Assembly (NCBI GenBank): GCA_949825065.1
Contig: OX463859.1
Span: forward strand, 17,007,220-17,071,219
Length of the DNA stretch: 64,000 nt
Source of the DNA: Odontocerum albicorne
Lineage: Eukaryota; Arthropoda; Insecta; Trichoptera; Odontoceridae
Reading direction: 5' to 3'
Shown: piece after piece, positions 11,190 to 20,640 of the stretch
Position numbering within the stretch: position 1 is the stretch's first letter
Layout: each line of letters starts with the position of its first letter
Notes under the pieces: model-generated
What the model was told of the DNA's origin: nothing
Databases searched by the model: none
Seen by the model: the letters and a program-made list of their open reading frames with translations, nothing else
Translations under genes and position numbers: made by a program

Positions 11190-11450
11190 GATGTTATAAA
11201 TAAAACCAATAAAGAAATTTTGAGATGGTTTTGTCATATTGAAAAAAATAGGTCTAAAAGACATAAAACACATATACGAGTATGTCTGAAATGAAGGGTG
11301 CAAAGAATAGACAGCGTTAGAAGTGCATGTTAGGACAGAAAAGAAAGGTAAAGCTGGAGAAATTTCTGAATATAAAGGAGAAGAGATCTAATCTCTTTAC
11401 CTAACCCAAAAGGGATATGTCGTGATGATATGTATGGTATGTAATTTATG
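11190..11450 (+). mobile_element. LINE-C copy 2, C-terminal remnant
   Basis: A decayed C-terminal coding end. The motif ILRWFCHIEKN (family LRWFGHVxRM) is readable near 11217-11250. The terminal ctaacccaaaagggatatgt, followed by gatgatatgtatg near 11400-11435, corresponds to the usual LINE-C end. A TACGAGTA octamer at 11275-11282 interrupts a stretch that is continuous in copy 1 (5750-5775). Confidence 0.65.
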
Positions 11451-11592
11451 AATTTCAAGAATTCCAAATCAACACCAAGTTACTTAATTTATTCGTATAG
11501 TATTTTTCAGATATCTTGATTTTGTTTCATATGTTGTTTGTATCTGTATTTGTATAACTCGAATTGTTAAAATTAACATAATTTAGAGCACA

Positions 11593-11962
11593 ACGGTGAC
11601 CAGCGGCGGCCGGTCCCCAGGTGCGCTGTCGCGCCGAACCGGAGAAACAATTCACAATATAGAGAAATAGTCTCACGGTTTACTGTCTGCCCTACATGAA
11701 AGCATTTTTTTGCTCCAGTATGAAATTGGCAAACTTAGCCGGTCAATTTGAAAGGAATATTTTTTAAATTTTACTTTAATTTTTTTTAATTTTCACTTAA
11801 ATAAAAATACTCGTAGTATTCTTATACATATTTAATCTTTACAAATAGTTAACATTTTTGGAAGTCATGTTTGCGAATATGGTATATAATTTAATTATTG
11901 CGAATTATTTCTCCGGATCAGCGCACCAACGCACCCCGAGACCAGCCACCGCTGGTGGTGAC
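11593..11962. mobile_element. hAT-like non-autonomous element with GC-rich inverted termini
   Basis: The two ends at 11601-11655 and about 11905-11954 are imperfect inverted repeats. Read inward they are cagcggcggccggtcccc and, from the other side, cagcggtggctggtctcgg, both continuing to ccggagaaa(c/t)aattc. The element starts with CAGCGG and ends with CCGCTG, which fits hAT-type CAG...CTG termini. The 8 bases outside each end (acggtgac and gtggtgac) agree at six positions, as an old 8-bp target duplication would. The interior is AT-rich and non-coding, so an external transposase would be needed. The 354-bp length is MITE-like. Confidence 0.7.
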
Positions 11963-12663
11963 CTCAGCTAGAAATATTTGAGTTTAATTGAAACTTTGAA
12001 GTAGAAAAGGCATGTCTGACAGAATGAAGACATAAAGGAATGAGGGAAATTGAAAAATAGAGGGTAGAAAAAAATATTAAATTAAGTTCGAAAAAGTTTA
12101 CGAAGTAAGGAAACTTACAAAAATAATAAGAACATAATATTACACGAACAGTGATTAAAGTCAATCTATTTTTAACGCCAAAAGCAAAACGAATTAGAGC
12201 AAACATTATATAAATTATAATAATAAAGCTGTTACACAATACACGAAGGCACGACATTATTAAAATCTATAACAAGAGTTAGAGAACAACATAATATTAA
12301 TTATAATAGGATGATTTACATTGTCTATCCAATAATAAAAAGGAAATGATTCCGTAAAAAAAAGATTTCGCAATTTAACGCAAGAAAATATTCAAAGACA
12401 GAAACGGAATCAATTCAAATAATGACATCGTTATTGAACCAGAAAAGTCTTTAATAAAAAAACAATGAAGGTTTTTTAAAAAAAAATTAATGAAAATTAA
12501 AATTCACGGTCCATCAATCATGAAAATAATATTTGATTTAGGAAAAATAACCGAAAGAATACGTACTCAATCAAGTGGAAGAAACAATTATTGTCTTTTG
12601 AGATTAAAAAAAAATTGAATTTTTTTGAGGTTTGTATAAGTTAAATTTCTTTAAACAGAGGCA
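11963..12663. other. unannotated AT-rich sequence up to the assembly gap
   Basis: No gene or repeat recognised. The last 60 bases before the gap contain no minisatellite unit, so the left boundary of the array lies inside the gap. Confidence 0.5.
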
Positions 12664-12863
12664 NNNNNNNNNNNNNNNNNNNNNNNNNNNNNNNNNNNNN
12701 NNNNNNNNNNNNNNNNNNNNNNNNNNNNNNNNNNNNNNNNNNNNNNNNNNNNNNNNNNNNNNNNNNNNNNNNNNNNNNNNNNNNNNNNNNNNNNNNNNNN
12801 NNNNNNNNNNNNNNNNNNNNNNNNNNNNNNNNNNNNNNNNNNNNNNNNNNNNNNNNNNNNNNN
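12664..12863. other. assembly gap of exactly 200 N
   Basis: The run is exactly 200 Ns, a common placeholder size, so the true length is unknown. It directly abuts a 78-bp tandem array, which probably caused the assembly break. Confidence 0.95.
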
Positions 12864-13780
12864 AGGCCGGGACGACATAGCGCCAAATTTTCCCATCTCC
12901 GCACACATCCTTCTTGTACAACGATTGTTATATATCTGTGTGGGCCGGGACGACAAAGCGCCAGATTTTTCCATCTCCGCACACATCCTTCTTGTACAAC
13001 GATTGTTATATATCTGTGTAGGCCGGGACGACATAGCGCCAGATTTTCCCATCTCCACACACATCCTTCTTGTACAACGATTGTTATATATCTGTGTAGG
13101 CCGGGACGACATAGCGCCAGATTTTCCCATCTCCGCACACATCCTTCTTGTACAACGATTGTTATATATCTGTGTAGGCCGGGACGACATAGCGCCAGAT
13201 TTTCCCATCTCCACACACATCCTTCTTGTACAACGATTGTTATATATCTGTGTAGGCCGAGACGACATAGCGCCAGATTTTCCCATCTCCACACACATCC
13301 TTCTTGTACAACGATTGTTATATATCTGTGTAGGCCGGGACGACATAGCGCCAGATTTTCCCATCTCCGCACACATCCTTCTTGTACAACGATTGTTATA
13401 TATCTGTATAGGCCGGGACGACATAGCGCCAGATTTTCCCATCTCCGCACACATCCTTCTCGTACAATATATATCTGTGTAGGCCGGGACGACATAGCGC
13501 CAGATTTTCCCATCTCCACACACATCCTTCTTGTACAACGATTGTTATATATCTGTGTAGGCCGGGACGACATAGCGCCAGATTTTCCCATCTCCACACA
13601 CATCCTTCTTGTACAACGATTGTTATATATCTGTGTAGGCCGGGACGACATAGCGCCAGATTTTCCCATATCCACACACATCCTTCTTGTACAACGATTG
13701 TTATATATCTGTGTAGACCGGGACGACATAGCGCCAGATTTTCCCATCTCCACACACATCCTTCTTGTACAACGATTGTT
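12864..13780. repeat. 78-bp minisatellite derived from the LINE-C C-terminus
   Basis: Twelve units begin at 12864, 12942, 13020, 13098, 13176, 13254, 13332, 13410, 13481, 13559, 13637 and 13715. All steps are 78 bases except 13410-13481, which is 71. Units are nearly identical. The last unit is partial, ending with ttgtacaacgattgtt. On the minus strand each unit encodes KDVCGDGKIWRYVVPAY, which parallels the LINE-C ending at 28060-28110 (KDVC.DRK.W...). About 50 bases of each unit are LINE-derived, and the remaining 26 or so (words such as ttatatatctgtgt) are not seen in other LINE-C copies. Because 78 is 26 codons, long frames stay open on both strands (for example 12925-13482 plus, 12641-13759 minus). 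These are by-products of the period, not genes. Confidence 0.92.
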
Positions 13781-14010
13781 CTTATTCTTTTCAAAATATC
13801 ATTCACTTAATGCAACTACACGTTCCTTGGTCATCCTGGTATTACACCTTCCACTCACATTTGAACCATATATATTTTTTTCTTTCTTTCAAAGTACTTA
13901 TTTTTTTCTTACTCAACACACAAAACTTACGTTCACTATCATCACTAATTCCTTCATTCCGCATTTTGTCATATTATACATTGCCACCCCCACGTAAATG
14001 TAAATTCTCA
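13781..14010 (-). mobile_element. LINE-C copy 3, remnant continuing from the minisatellite
   Basis: Immediately after the array the sequence continues as ordinary LINE-C in minus orientation. The words aatatcattcactt, ttccttggtcatcctggt and ccttccactcacattt match 29065-29140, 17030-17095 and 41585-41645. The array is therefore embedded in, and grew from, a LINE-C insertion. Confidence 0.75.
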
Positions 14011-15340
14011 ATACACGTATGTTATGTATACAGCCTTTGTCCGGTTCCTTTCACCACGTCCTCGTATCACTCGCACACATCTAAGTTGATACTATATTAA
14101 AATACTATTGTTCAATATCATTTAACATAAGTATAACTTGTGTATAAAATTTTAACTTTACTTTCTTTCTAAATTTTACTTTAATCAACACACTTTGTAT
14201 GTATGTGTATAAAATTGTATCTCAACTTTCTTTGAAATGATGATTTGTCTTCAATTTCGGTTCGCAAAATCCAAAAATTTCTTAATGAATAAATAACGTT
14301 CATGTTCTAGTTATCTTCAAGCAGTATCAATATTCCTGTGTCATTTTTACGAAATTGGGATTATTTTTTAAATAAACATAATTAATAATAAGTTGTGACT
14401 TTAATTTATTTTTAGGTAAGAAAAGTTTCATTTTTAGCCGATTTCTTGACCATAAAAAGAACGACCTGGTATTTCTTTTTACTAACTTATCTTCGTTGTA
14501 AGGTCTTACAAGAAAGACAAGTACGACTGGGCTGTGTTTTCAAAGTAAACTAACAAATTATTTTATAAGTTTAAATAACTACAGCGTCACTTTCGTGACC
14601 TTCGTAATTAATATTCAACATTTTAACCCAACAACTTGTGAATATTAAGATCCCCACCACTATTTATGGATGTGCAACAACACTCAGAAACACGTGTAAT
14701 AGGTTTATCAGAGTGATTTCTTCTATTTTCAGACAAAAAACATCCAAGACGAAAAGACATAATTCTGTTGATTAAAGCTCTGTAACAGTTAAACGCTATC
14801 AATAGTAAAGGCCCTTAGGTAGCGAAAAAGGGAGTAGTTAGTAAGTTAGGTTAAAGTAAGTGGAATACTTCTGATACAAAGTCTTATTTTTTGCTCCTTT
14901 ATAAAATTCATTCTAATGAACATTGTTATAAGAATTTATAAGGAAACTTCCGGTAGGTAACGTTTCAATACGGCAAACTTTCTCTTGATTCTTTTGTGAA
15001 CAAACCGTTTTCTCTCTTACCCAGTTCAGTTTTAAGCAGAGTAGAGCAGATTGCATAAAATTTTCAAACAATTCTCCCTTAACGTTCTCGACAATGTGGG
15101 GTGGAACAATGAAAGAAACACTCGAATGAAACACTTTCAACAAAACAGGTGTGTCAAACATTTTATATATGTTTTACCTTGTAATTTTTTTAATAAATCA
15201 ACTAAATTTGGACATTTCTACTAAAATTTTGAGTCAACTTTTTCAGAATTTTTGTTTTATTTTTTTACTTAGTAAAAATTAAAAATGTACATTTAACCAG
15301 ATTTTATTTTTTTGCTAAAATAATGGTTCACAACTGCGTA
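14011..15340. other. unannotated AT-rich sequence
   Basis: No gene or repeat family recognised. The 82-codon minus-strand frame at 14913-15161 has no recognisable motif. Confidence 0.5.
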
Positions 15341-15745
15341 TACGTACCAACATTGATATATGAATATATAAAACATGGACGTGGAATACGCCGAATAAAT
15401 AGAAAAAAACTAGCTTTGCTGTATGCAGACTATATAGAAATGTAGGCGGAGAGTGAAGATGAATTGCGGCGTTTGGTAAGTAAATTGTGTGAGAGATGTG
15501 GAGAGAAAGGTGGAGAAAATGAATGTTGCTAAATTCAAAGTAATTCGGGCATGTGAACCGATTGACAAAAAACACTAACAAAAATATTATCTGGTGTAAA
15601 TATGAGAGGTAGGTGTGTAAGTAAAGTTGGAATAAGTGATATATTGGTGTGTGGATGTGGAGTAGGCTAAAGATGTATGTCGAAATAGGAAAGTCTTGAG
15701 CTTTGTCCTCTCTGCTTACAGGGAAATGGCGTATTGGTATATATG
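15341..15745 (+). mobile_element. LINE-C copy 4, with RT active-site remnant
   Basis: The reverse-transcriptase palm motif is visible as LLYADYIEM around 15416-15442. The usual YADD has become YADY (codons tat gca gac tat at 15422-15433). AESEDELRRLVSKLCERCG follows, continuing the palm/thumb region. The copy then jumps to the 3' end (gtcgaaataggaaagtctt, ctctctgcttacagggaaat), so the middle of the C-terminal domain is deleted. Non-functional. Confidence 0.75.
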
Positions 15746-15747
15746 TA

Positions 15748-15955
15748 TTGTATTTTCGTTATATACAGCATAACATGGCGGGGTTATTGCCATGTGGCAA
15801 TCTCTTCCAACCAACCAGAAATATGTTAAAGTAAGGCCTCTTTTGACAAACAGAATGAATTTTTTTTTTTTAATTTGTTTTTTAGCGGGAATTGTATTCG
15901 CAGCCTCCGGAGTAGGAAACAGACGTCTTACCAAATAGGCCACGGAGGTCATCAT
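15748..15955 (-). mobile_element. SINE-A copy 1
   Basis: Read on the minus strand, the head is gacctccgtggcctatttgg (A-box-like) near 15952. A degraded B box follows near 15893. A T-rich linker comes next, then the LINE-A tail ggttggttggaagagattgc ... aataaccccgcc ending near 15760. Head and tail arrangement are the same in copies at 40763, 41158, 50790 and 60736 (plus) and 39040, 55330 and 63085 (minus). Confidence 0.8.
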
Positions 15956-16399
15956 GTATATGATATACCTATGCTAACGAGTTTTCATTTATTATTAAAA
16001 TAAATCCCTCGTCGATCGTCAGTTACGCATCTCTGTCTTCAGAGCAAATGTTACAACTACTTACGATTAAGTTGAGTTTCTTTCAGTTGCTTGAGCGTAT
16101 TACAACTACTCCAGTACTCGCATACTCCAGTGCTAGGAGCGCGCTCCACATTGAGATTTTTTTGTCGAAACAAATAGCATATGTAGAAATCCCGATTTTT
16201 CCTCTCTTTAAAGGAACAGCCTTGCAAATAAAAAAAAATATTTTGATGTAACAGAAATAACGTTAAAAAATTAAACAGCATTTTTAACGTTATTTTTGTC
16301 ACAATCTTAAATTATAACCAACATTGATGTTCGATAAGAAATATTGGGCATTAAAAGGACACAATAGGAACAGAATACATTATTAATAAAACATTTTTT

Positions 16400-16615
16400 T
16401 TTACTCACCACTGTTTTATTTGAGTACACTACCAGTTTCAAAGATCTCCTTCTTCCTCGTTATCTTCACCTGACGAGGAAGATGGTGATCATTGAAACCG
16501 GCAGTGAACTCAAATAAAACAGTGGTGAATAAAAAACATAAAAAAGTATTTTATTAAAAATGTATGAACGCAAAGTAAAACAAACGTCTTTTCTAAGATT
16601 CAATGAAAAAATAAT
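16400..16615. mobile_element. Penelope-like fold-back unit 1
   Basis: A palindromic unit. The outer arm caccactgttttatttgag (16410-16430) is repeated inverted as ctcaaataaaacagtggtg (16510-16528), and each arm carries a 'gaaaccgg' type motif. The right flank (gtattttattaaaaa, then cgcaaagtaaaacaaacgtc) is shared with the unit at 23095-23350. The pattern CTGANGA, stem, GAAAC, short palindrome is that of the small hammerhead ribozymes known from Penelope-like retroelement terminal repeats. No reverse transcriptase is present. Confidence 0.6.
16461..16512 (+). ncRNA. hammerhead-ribozyme-like motif, degraded
   Basis: Conserved-core matches are CTGACGA at 16470-16476 and GAAA at 16494-16497, followed by CCGG and then CAG instead of TAG. 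Stem II between them is imperfect (gat/atc). Flanking cac (16467-16469) and gtg (16504-16506) could close stem I, with further gtt/aac pairs after an internal loop. The changed base next to the expected cleavage position makes activity doubtful. Confidence 0.45.
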
Positions 16616-16740
16616 AAATATATTAAAACGCGTAGAATATGTGATATTACAATTTTCGATTAAGTAATGAATCATCTGGTAAAATATAATTGTTTATAGT
16701 TACGGCAATAACATTGTGACGGTTTAAAGACATTGTAATT

Positions 16741-16878
16741 TGTTTTTTCAAACACTGTTTATTCCACTATACCGTTGTGCTCCCCTGATGATGAGGTGAA
16801 AGTCTTGAAACCGGTAGGGTTATATTTAATACCCTTACAAAAAGTGGAATAAACGGTGTTTGATAAAACAAATTACAC
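16741..16878. mobile_element. Penelope-like fold-back unit 2
   Basis: Outer arms caaacactgtttattccact (16749-16768) and agtggaataaacggtgtttg (16843-16862) are inverted repeats with one mismatch. The centre holds a hammerhead-like core with all invariant bases present. It lies 125 bases from unit 1 but differs in sequence, so it represents a related subfamily. No coding sequence. Confidence 0.55.
16778..16824 (+). ncRNA. minimal hammerhead-ribozyme-like motif with intact core
   Basis: The core reads CTGATGA (16785-16791), a stem II region (16792-16806), GAAA (16807-16810), CCGG (16811-16814), TA (16815-16816). Stem I can be closed by ccc (16782-16784) with ggg (16817-16819). Stem III is the self-complementary ACCGGT without a loop, so productive folding would need two RNA copies; small Penelope-associated hammerheads are known to act as dimers. 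Stem II is weak here: four pairs, two of them G-U, plus an unpaired base. Assignment is by motif only. Confidence 0.5.
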
Positions 16879-16904
16879 AATTGTTTGTTGGACATACAAT
16901 CACG

Positions 16905-17225
16905 AGTAGGCAGAAAAGAGATAGCGTCAGACTTGCCCATCTCGACAGGCATTCTTCACCTCTTCTACATCCATATATTTTTTCATCCAAATCTTACGAT
17001 TTCTCTTGCTGTCTAGGTTTCCTTTTTTTTTAAATATCATTCACTTGATCTTACTATACTTTCATTGGCCTTCCTCTACCACGCCTTCCACTCATTTTTT
17101 ATTACTTCATTCATCCGTTCAACGTGTTCAAACCATCTCCGAGTACTCTTCTTCATCTTACTCACTCAACACTTAAGCATTAAGGTAGTTTAAATTCCTC
17201 CCTAATCACTTCATTCCGTTTGTTA
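16905..17225 (-). mobile_element. LINE-C copy 5
   Basis: Minus-strand LINE-C 3' end. Its terminal word gtaggcagaaaagagatagc is followed by gtcagacttgcccatctcga, then aaatatcattcacttgat, ggccttcctctaccacgcct and tgttcaaaccatctcc (family RWFGHV region). It is in the same order as the copies at 28925 and 41415. Non-coding through indels. Confidence 0.75.
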
Positions 17226-17394
17226 GAGATAGATGTAATACTTAAAATAAACAAAGTAATCTTGAGATGTTGAAGCTGCATTGAGAGAGCGAGTAGCGAA
17301 GACTTACGAAACAAATATATGTGTCAGAAATAAATGTAGAGCGAGGAATAAGTACACTGAGGAAAGAGTGAAATTGAAATAGTTATAAAATAAT

Positions 17395-17482
17395 ATCAGA
17401 TGAAACAATTATGAGAGATATCGAAAGGCGTATAGCGATAGGAAACAAAGACAATGGGGTTTTAAAATACAGATACTCGTAC
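17395..17482 (+). mobile_element. LINE-C fragment joined to LINE-E
   Basis: The words gagatatcgaaaggcgtata and gcgataggaaacaaagacaa encode a DIERRIAIGNKDNG-like stretch, found in decayed form at 27570-27610 within LINE-C copy 11. It is cut off by LINE-E at about 17483. TACTCGTA lies at 17474-17481, at the junction. Confidence 0.55.
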
Positions 17483-17985
17483 AGAAAAATATCACCCTAC
17501 AACACCACATCCTCGCTTGGACTGTGAAGTTCTATAAAAGCCAACAAAATCACAGAAATCCCTTAGTCGCTGCCCTGGGGGCTTACGAGAGTAAATCCGA
17601 CCTACCCTTCCGTTATAAGCACAAGCTCCCGAAGCATCTGTTGCCTGACTAGTCCACCTACAGTATTAGCTGGGACGACCAAGGTCTGAGTGAATGTGAT
17701 GGAATACAAGTAGCCTGAACGAGTGGACTTGTTTTTGCTACATAATTAGTTTAAGGATTGTTATCTAGTTATAAGTAGTATGTAGGTGTTAATTATTTCT
17801 AAGATCTCATTTATTAAGATTGAATAAATAAAATAAAATGATATGTAGGAAAATAAGATTAAGTAAGTTCATAAATTATAACATATAATTAAGATTAGTT
17901 AAGTAATAAATTTGTATATAGGTATAGCCTTGACAAATGTTTGTACAATAATTTATTTTGTTTAATAAAAAAAAAACAAAAAAAA
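17483..17985 (+). mobile_element. LINE-E copy 2, 3' end
   Basis: Corresponds to 36095-36600: caccacatcctcgcttggac, then gttctataaaagccaaca, the stop region ctgactagtccacctacagt, the 3' UTR words gaccaaggtctgagtgaatg and gagtggac, and a poly-A tail near 17965-17990. This is a 5'-truncated Jockey-like element. Confidence 0.8.
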
Positions 17986-18512
17986 AATCAAAATCTGCTA
18001 AGATGAAAGTCCACAACTGTATTTTAATACCAAATTTGATGTATGGGGGTGAAACGTGGACATGAAAAAATACTGAACGGAGCCGAATTAACGCTTTAGA
18101 AACGCGTGCACTGAGAAGAAAATATAGAGTAACAATGTATGACACAAAAAAATTGTGCTGAAAGGCAACTTAAGAATTTATTGAAAAAGATGGAGAAGTG
18201 CCTTCTGAATGAAGAAAGATTAACAAAATAAACATAACGTCTGAAAGGGTACACCCCACCAATATAGGGCGAGCCCGACCGGAAGGACACCAGATGCTTT
18301 TCAGCTCACACCCTTGTAAATTTAGACTAAGATAAAAATACAATAATTAGTAAGAGGAAATATAGGTTAACAATATATGACAGAATTAAAATGTAAGCAA
18401 TGAAAGGTAACTTAAGGCTGATGTGTTGAAAAAGATGGAGATGTGCATTTTGAATGAAGAAAGATTAATAAAACAAGCATAGTGTTTGAAAGGAAGACCA
18501 AGGTACGAGTAT
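17985..18512 (+). mobile_element. LINE-C copies 6 and 7, duplicated and interrupted
   Basis: From 17990 the translation gives a LLYGGETWT-like region (acaactgtattttaatacca, then gatgtatgggggtgaaacgt). A block at 18122-18247 is repeated at 18361-18492, offset about 238 bases and roughly four-fifths identical by eye (gaaaggcaacttaag / gaaaggtaacttaag; gaatgaagaaagatta in both). Between the two blocks sits an inverted piece of repeat R. The RWFGHV motif and terminus are missing. Confidence 0.65.
18248..18312 (-). repeat. dispersed repeat R, copy 2
   Basis: The reverse complement reads caagggtgtgagctgaaaag, then catctggtgtcc, then ctatattggtggggtgtacc. This matches 19700-19770. Confidence 0.7.
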
Positions 18513-19138
18513 TATTTTTATTCATGATAAAAATACAATAGCTAGTTTTTCTCTCAGTTTTTCATTTTAAAATGTTTGACACGTGGATCACACATAATAA
18601 TTACATAATATGTACGAGAAATAATTCCCCTCGAGCCACACACAATTCCACGAACTACGAATGTGTCATAAAATCAAAAATATTCAAGTTTTATGCACGT
18701 GTTCATTCTCATTCATTTCGTGCTCACAAGGCCTCGTGTTCCACTGGTAGCGATATCTAAATTGTGATGGCAACTGATTCCACGACAAGCTACCAACCCT
18801 TCATTTCAATCATGGCTGAAACACAATCGATCTTATTGCCGGGATTGGCCTCGACATGCTGGAACAATGCCTTATCATTTCCATTCGACTTGACACAAAG
18901 AGCACGTCACGCGTCAAGTTGTACATCAATCCAAACCAATATGGAGGGGGGGTGGGTTAATTAATTTCAACATTGTTGACGCCGGTATTATAGAGCTGGT
19001 GGGGTGAAGCAGGGGCGCTTTAATTTTCTGCAATATTTAAAAATTTTAAGGGTACGTTTAATATATATCATCACGCTTTATCGTATGAGATGAACTTGAA
19101 TAGTATAAATAATAGACGTTACACTTTCTATTCAGACA
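18513..19138. other. unannotated sequence with a locally GC-richer patch
   Basis: Open frames at 18572-18760 and 18764-18964 lie in a patch (about 18720-18965) that is less A/T-rich than its surroundings. I do not recognise the protein on either strand. It may be decayed retrotransposon coding sequence; a host exon cannot be supported. Confidence 0.4.
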
Positions 19139-19625
19139 TACCTCGTTGTCTTTGCTGGGCCTCGTTGTCGAGAATCCCCTCACCATTCCAATCAATTCAG
19201 TTTAAAAGCGAAGCTTTGCTCTCCGTGGAACTTTTTTTAAGTGAGTGAACCGTTGCATATCAGCAAACTCACTGACCACACCGCTGTACTGAATACGATG
19301 ACACAGAAGTCCCACTGGAATGTTTTTTTAATATTTTTTTTAATAATAGATATGACCAAAGTAAATTATATCCTTAACATATAATGTATATATGATCAAA
19401 GTAATATTAATAATGATAATATCATTATTAATATTATGCTTTATTATTTATAAATAAGTCATGCGAATCGTCTGGGACCCATTTTCAAATTAATAACAAA
19501 ATACAGACGGACTCTCCTCGAATACTATGCAGCAAAAATGTTTATGTCATTCGAGGGGAGTAGCACAGCGCGGGGTTTGAACTAGTAACCTTCCGCAAGG
19601 AAGTCCAGTGCGTTACCGTGCACCT
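19139..19625 (-). mobile_element. SINE-B copy 3, interrupted by an insertion
   Basis: The minus-strand head is at about 19560-19625 (tgcgttaccgtgcacc and a B-box-like gtttgaac). The body includes tcattcgaggggagtagcac near 19548-19567, and the 3' end cctcgttgtcgagaatcccc lies near 19160-19180. Compared with the copies at 1520 and 51935, about 120-130 bases near 19385-19510 are extra. This insert holds a 35-nt palindrome (19402-19436, 16-base arms) and a 56-base segment repeated at 22367-22422. Confidence 0.7.
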
Positions 19626-19689
19626 TATACGGATTAATTTTTTTATTTTTTACGGGCCATTTATTTATTTTGTTTTTTTTTTCTTACTC

Positions 19690-20000
19690 TACCATACATG
19701 TGCAAGGGTGTGGGCTGAAAAAAACACCTGGTGTCCTCGCGGCTCGGCTCGGCCTATATTAGTGGGGTGTATCTCAGCCGGGGAGATGTTATGAGATGAG
19801 CCCATACCTTTTGATAGCTTATCTTTTAAATGTTTTTTCTGCTATTTATTTTGATATATATGTGCAATTTTGGAATGTATTTACCATATATATGTTATGT
19901 ACATACTATGTTGCTATCAATATTTTGAGATATATGTGTAATTTTGGAATGTATTTACCATATACTCGTATATGTTATGTACATACTATGTTGCTATCAA
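19690..20000 (+). repeat. dispersed repeat R, copy 3, with internal tandem duplication
   Basis: Starts with aagggtgtgggctgaaaaaa and cacctggtgtcc, continues with tatattagtggggtgtatct and ccttttgatagctt. The last 150 bases are two tandem units beginning at 19848 and 19921. They are almost identical except that the second has six extra bases, giving catatactcgtatatg where the first has catatatatg. This is the clearest example of the TACTCGTA insertion described in the findings. Confidence 0.75.
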
Positions 20001-20029
20001 TAAACCTGTATTTATTTATTTATTTTATA

Positions 20030-20180
20030 CGATTGACTATCTCTCGGGATCGAGTATAATTGTCAGCCATATTATGAATAAAAGATGTATGTGCGTGTAT
20101 TGATTTGTTGTGTGCAAGTTATTGTACTTAAGTAAACGACACAAAGCTACGATGGCTAGGAGATTAAACTTTCAAGAAAA
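20030..20180. repeat. partial copy of the 21.3-kb fold-back repeat
   Basis: The words gggatcgagtataattgt, gtgcgtgtattgatt and gctacgatggctaggagatt correspond to 21330-21455. Only one terminal arm plus the centre is present. Confidence 0.55.
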
Positions 20181-20264
20181 TTGGAAGAATTAATCTTCTG
20201 CAACATTTCGTTAGGAAGAGTTTAATAGTAGAGCATTTAAAATAAATTGCAACATTCAACACGC

Positions 20265-20640
20265 CTTTGCCTTTGGACAGTACTCAAAAGTTTTGCCACC
20301 AATCTTGCGCTCACCGTATTTATGCCAAGATGATCGTGCGAAGTTCGACGCACTTTGGTTTTAAGAAAGCCCACATATTGGTGATATTTCCTTCGAGTTA
20401 AGTCTTCTATTTCGTAACACCTGCTCTTGTACTAATGCAACTGTTTCTGGAATGAGTGATTCTACTGGTCTGCCTTGACAAGGGTCATCTTTAATCGATT
20501 ATCTGCATAAGTGAAATTGTCAAGCTCAATCTTTCACTGTGGAATATGATGGACGAGATTTTACGTACATGTCATCTAAACGTCGTTTAATTTGAAGTAT
20601 CAAATTTTAACTGTAAAAGAAACTTTTAGATCCTAGTAGA
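20265..20640 (-). pseudogene. mariner-type transposase N-terminal remnant, copy 1
   Basis: On the minus strand DDPCQGRPVESLIPETVALV (about 20484 down to 20425) corresponds to the mariner linker with its GRP signature. In another frame RTSHDHLGINTVSARLVAKL (about 20345 down to 20280) parallels the mariner HDHLxMxKVxARWVPxLL stretch before the catalytic domain, but the tryptophan and proline of WVP are lost. Frameshifts and stops show it is dead. The catalytic domain is absent. A diverged partner lies at 54935-55235. Confidence 0.6.

Noticed and set aside
12641..13759. 372-, 295- and 185-codon open frames as a repetitive protein gene
   Set aside because: The frames exist only because the 78-base tandem unit is a multiple of three. 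They run on both strands, cross the N gap and switch frame at the 71-base unit.
12864..13780. CRISPR-like array
   Set aside because: Units are contiguous and near-identical with no unique spacers, in a eukaryotic genome and embedded in a LINE.
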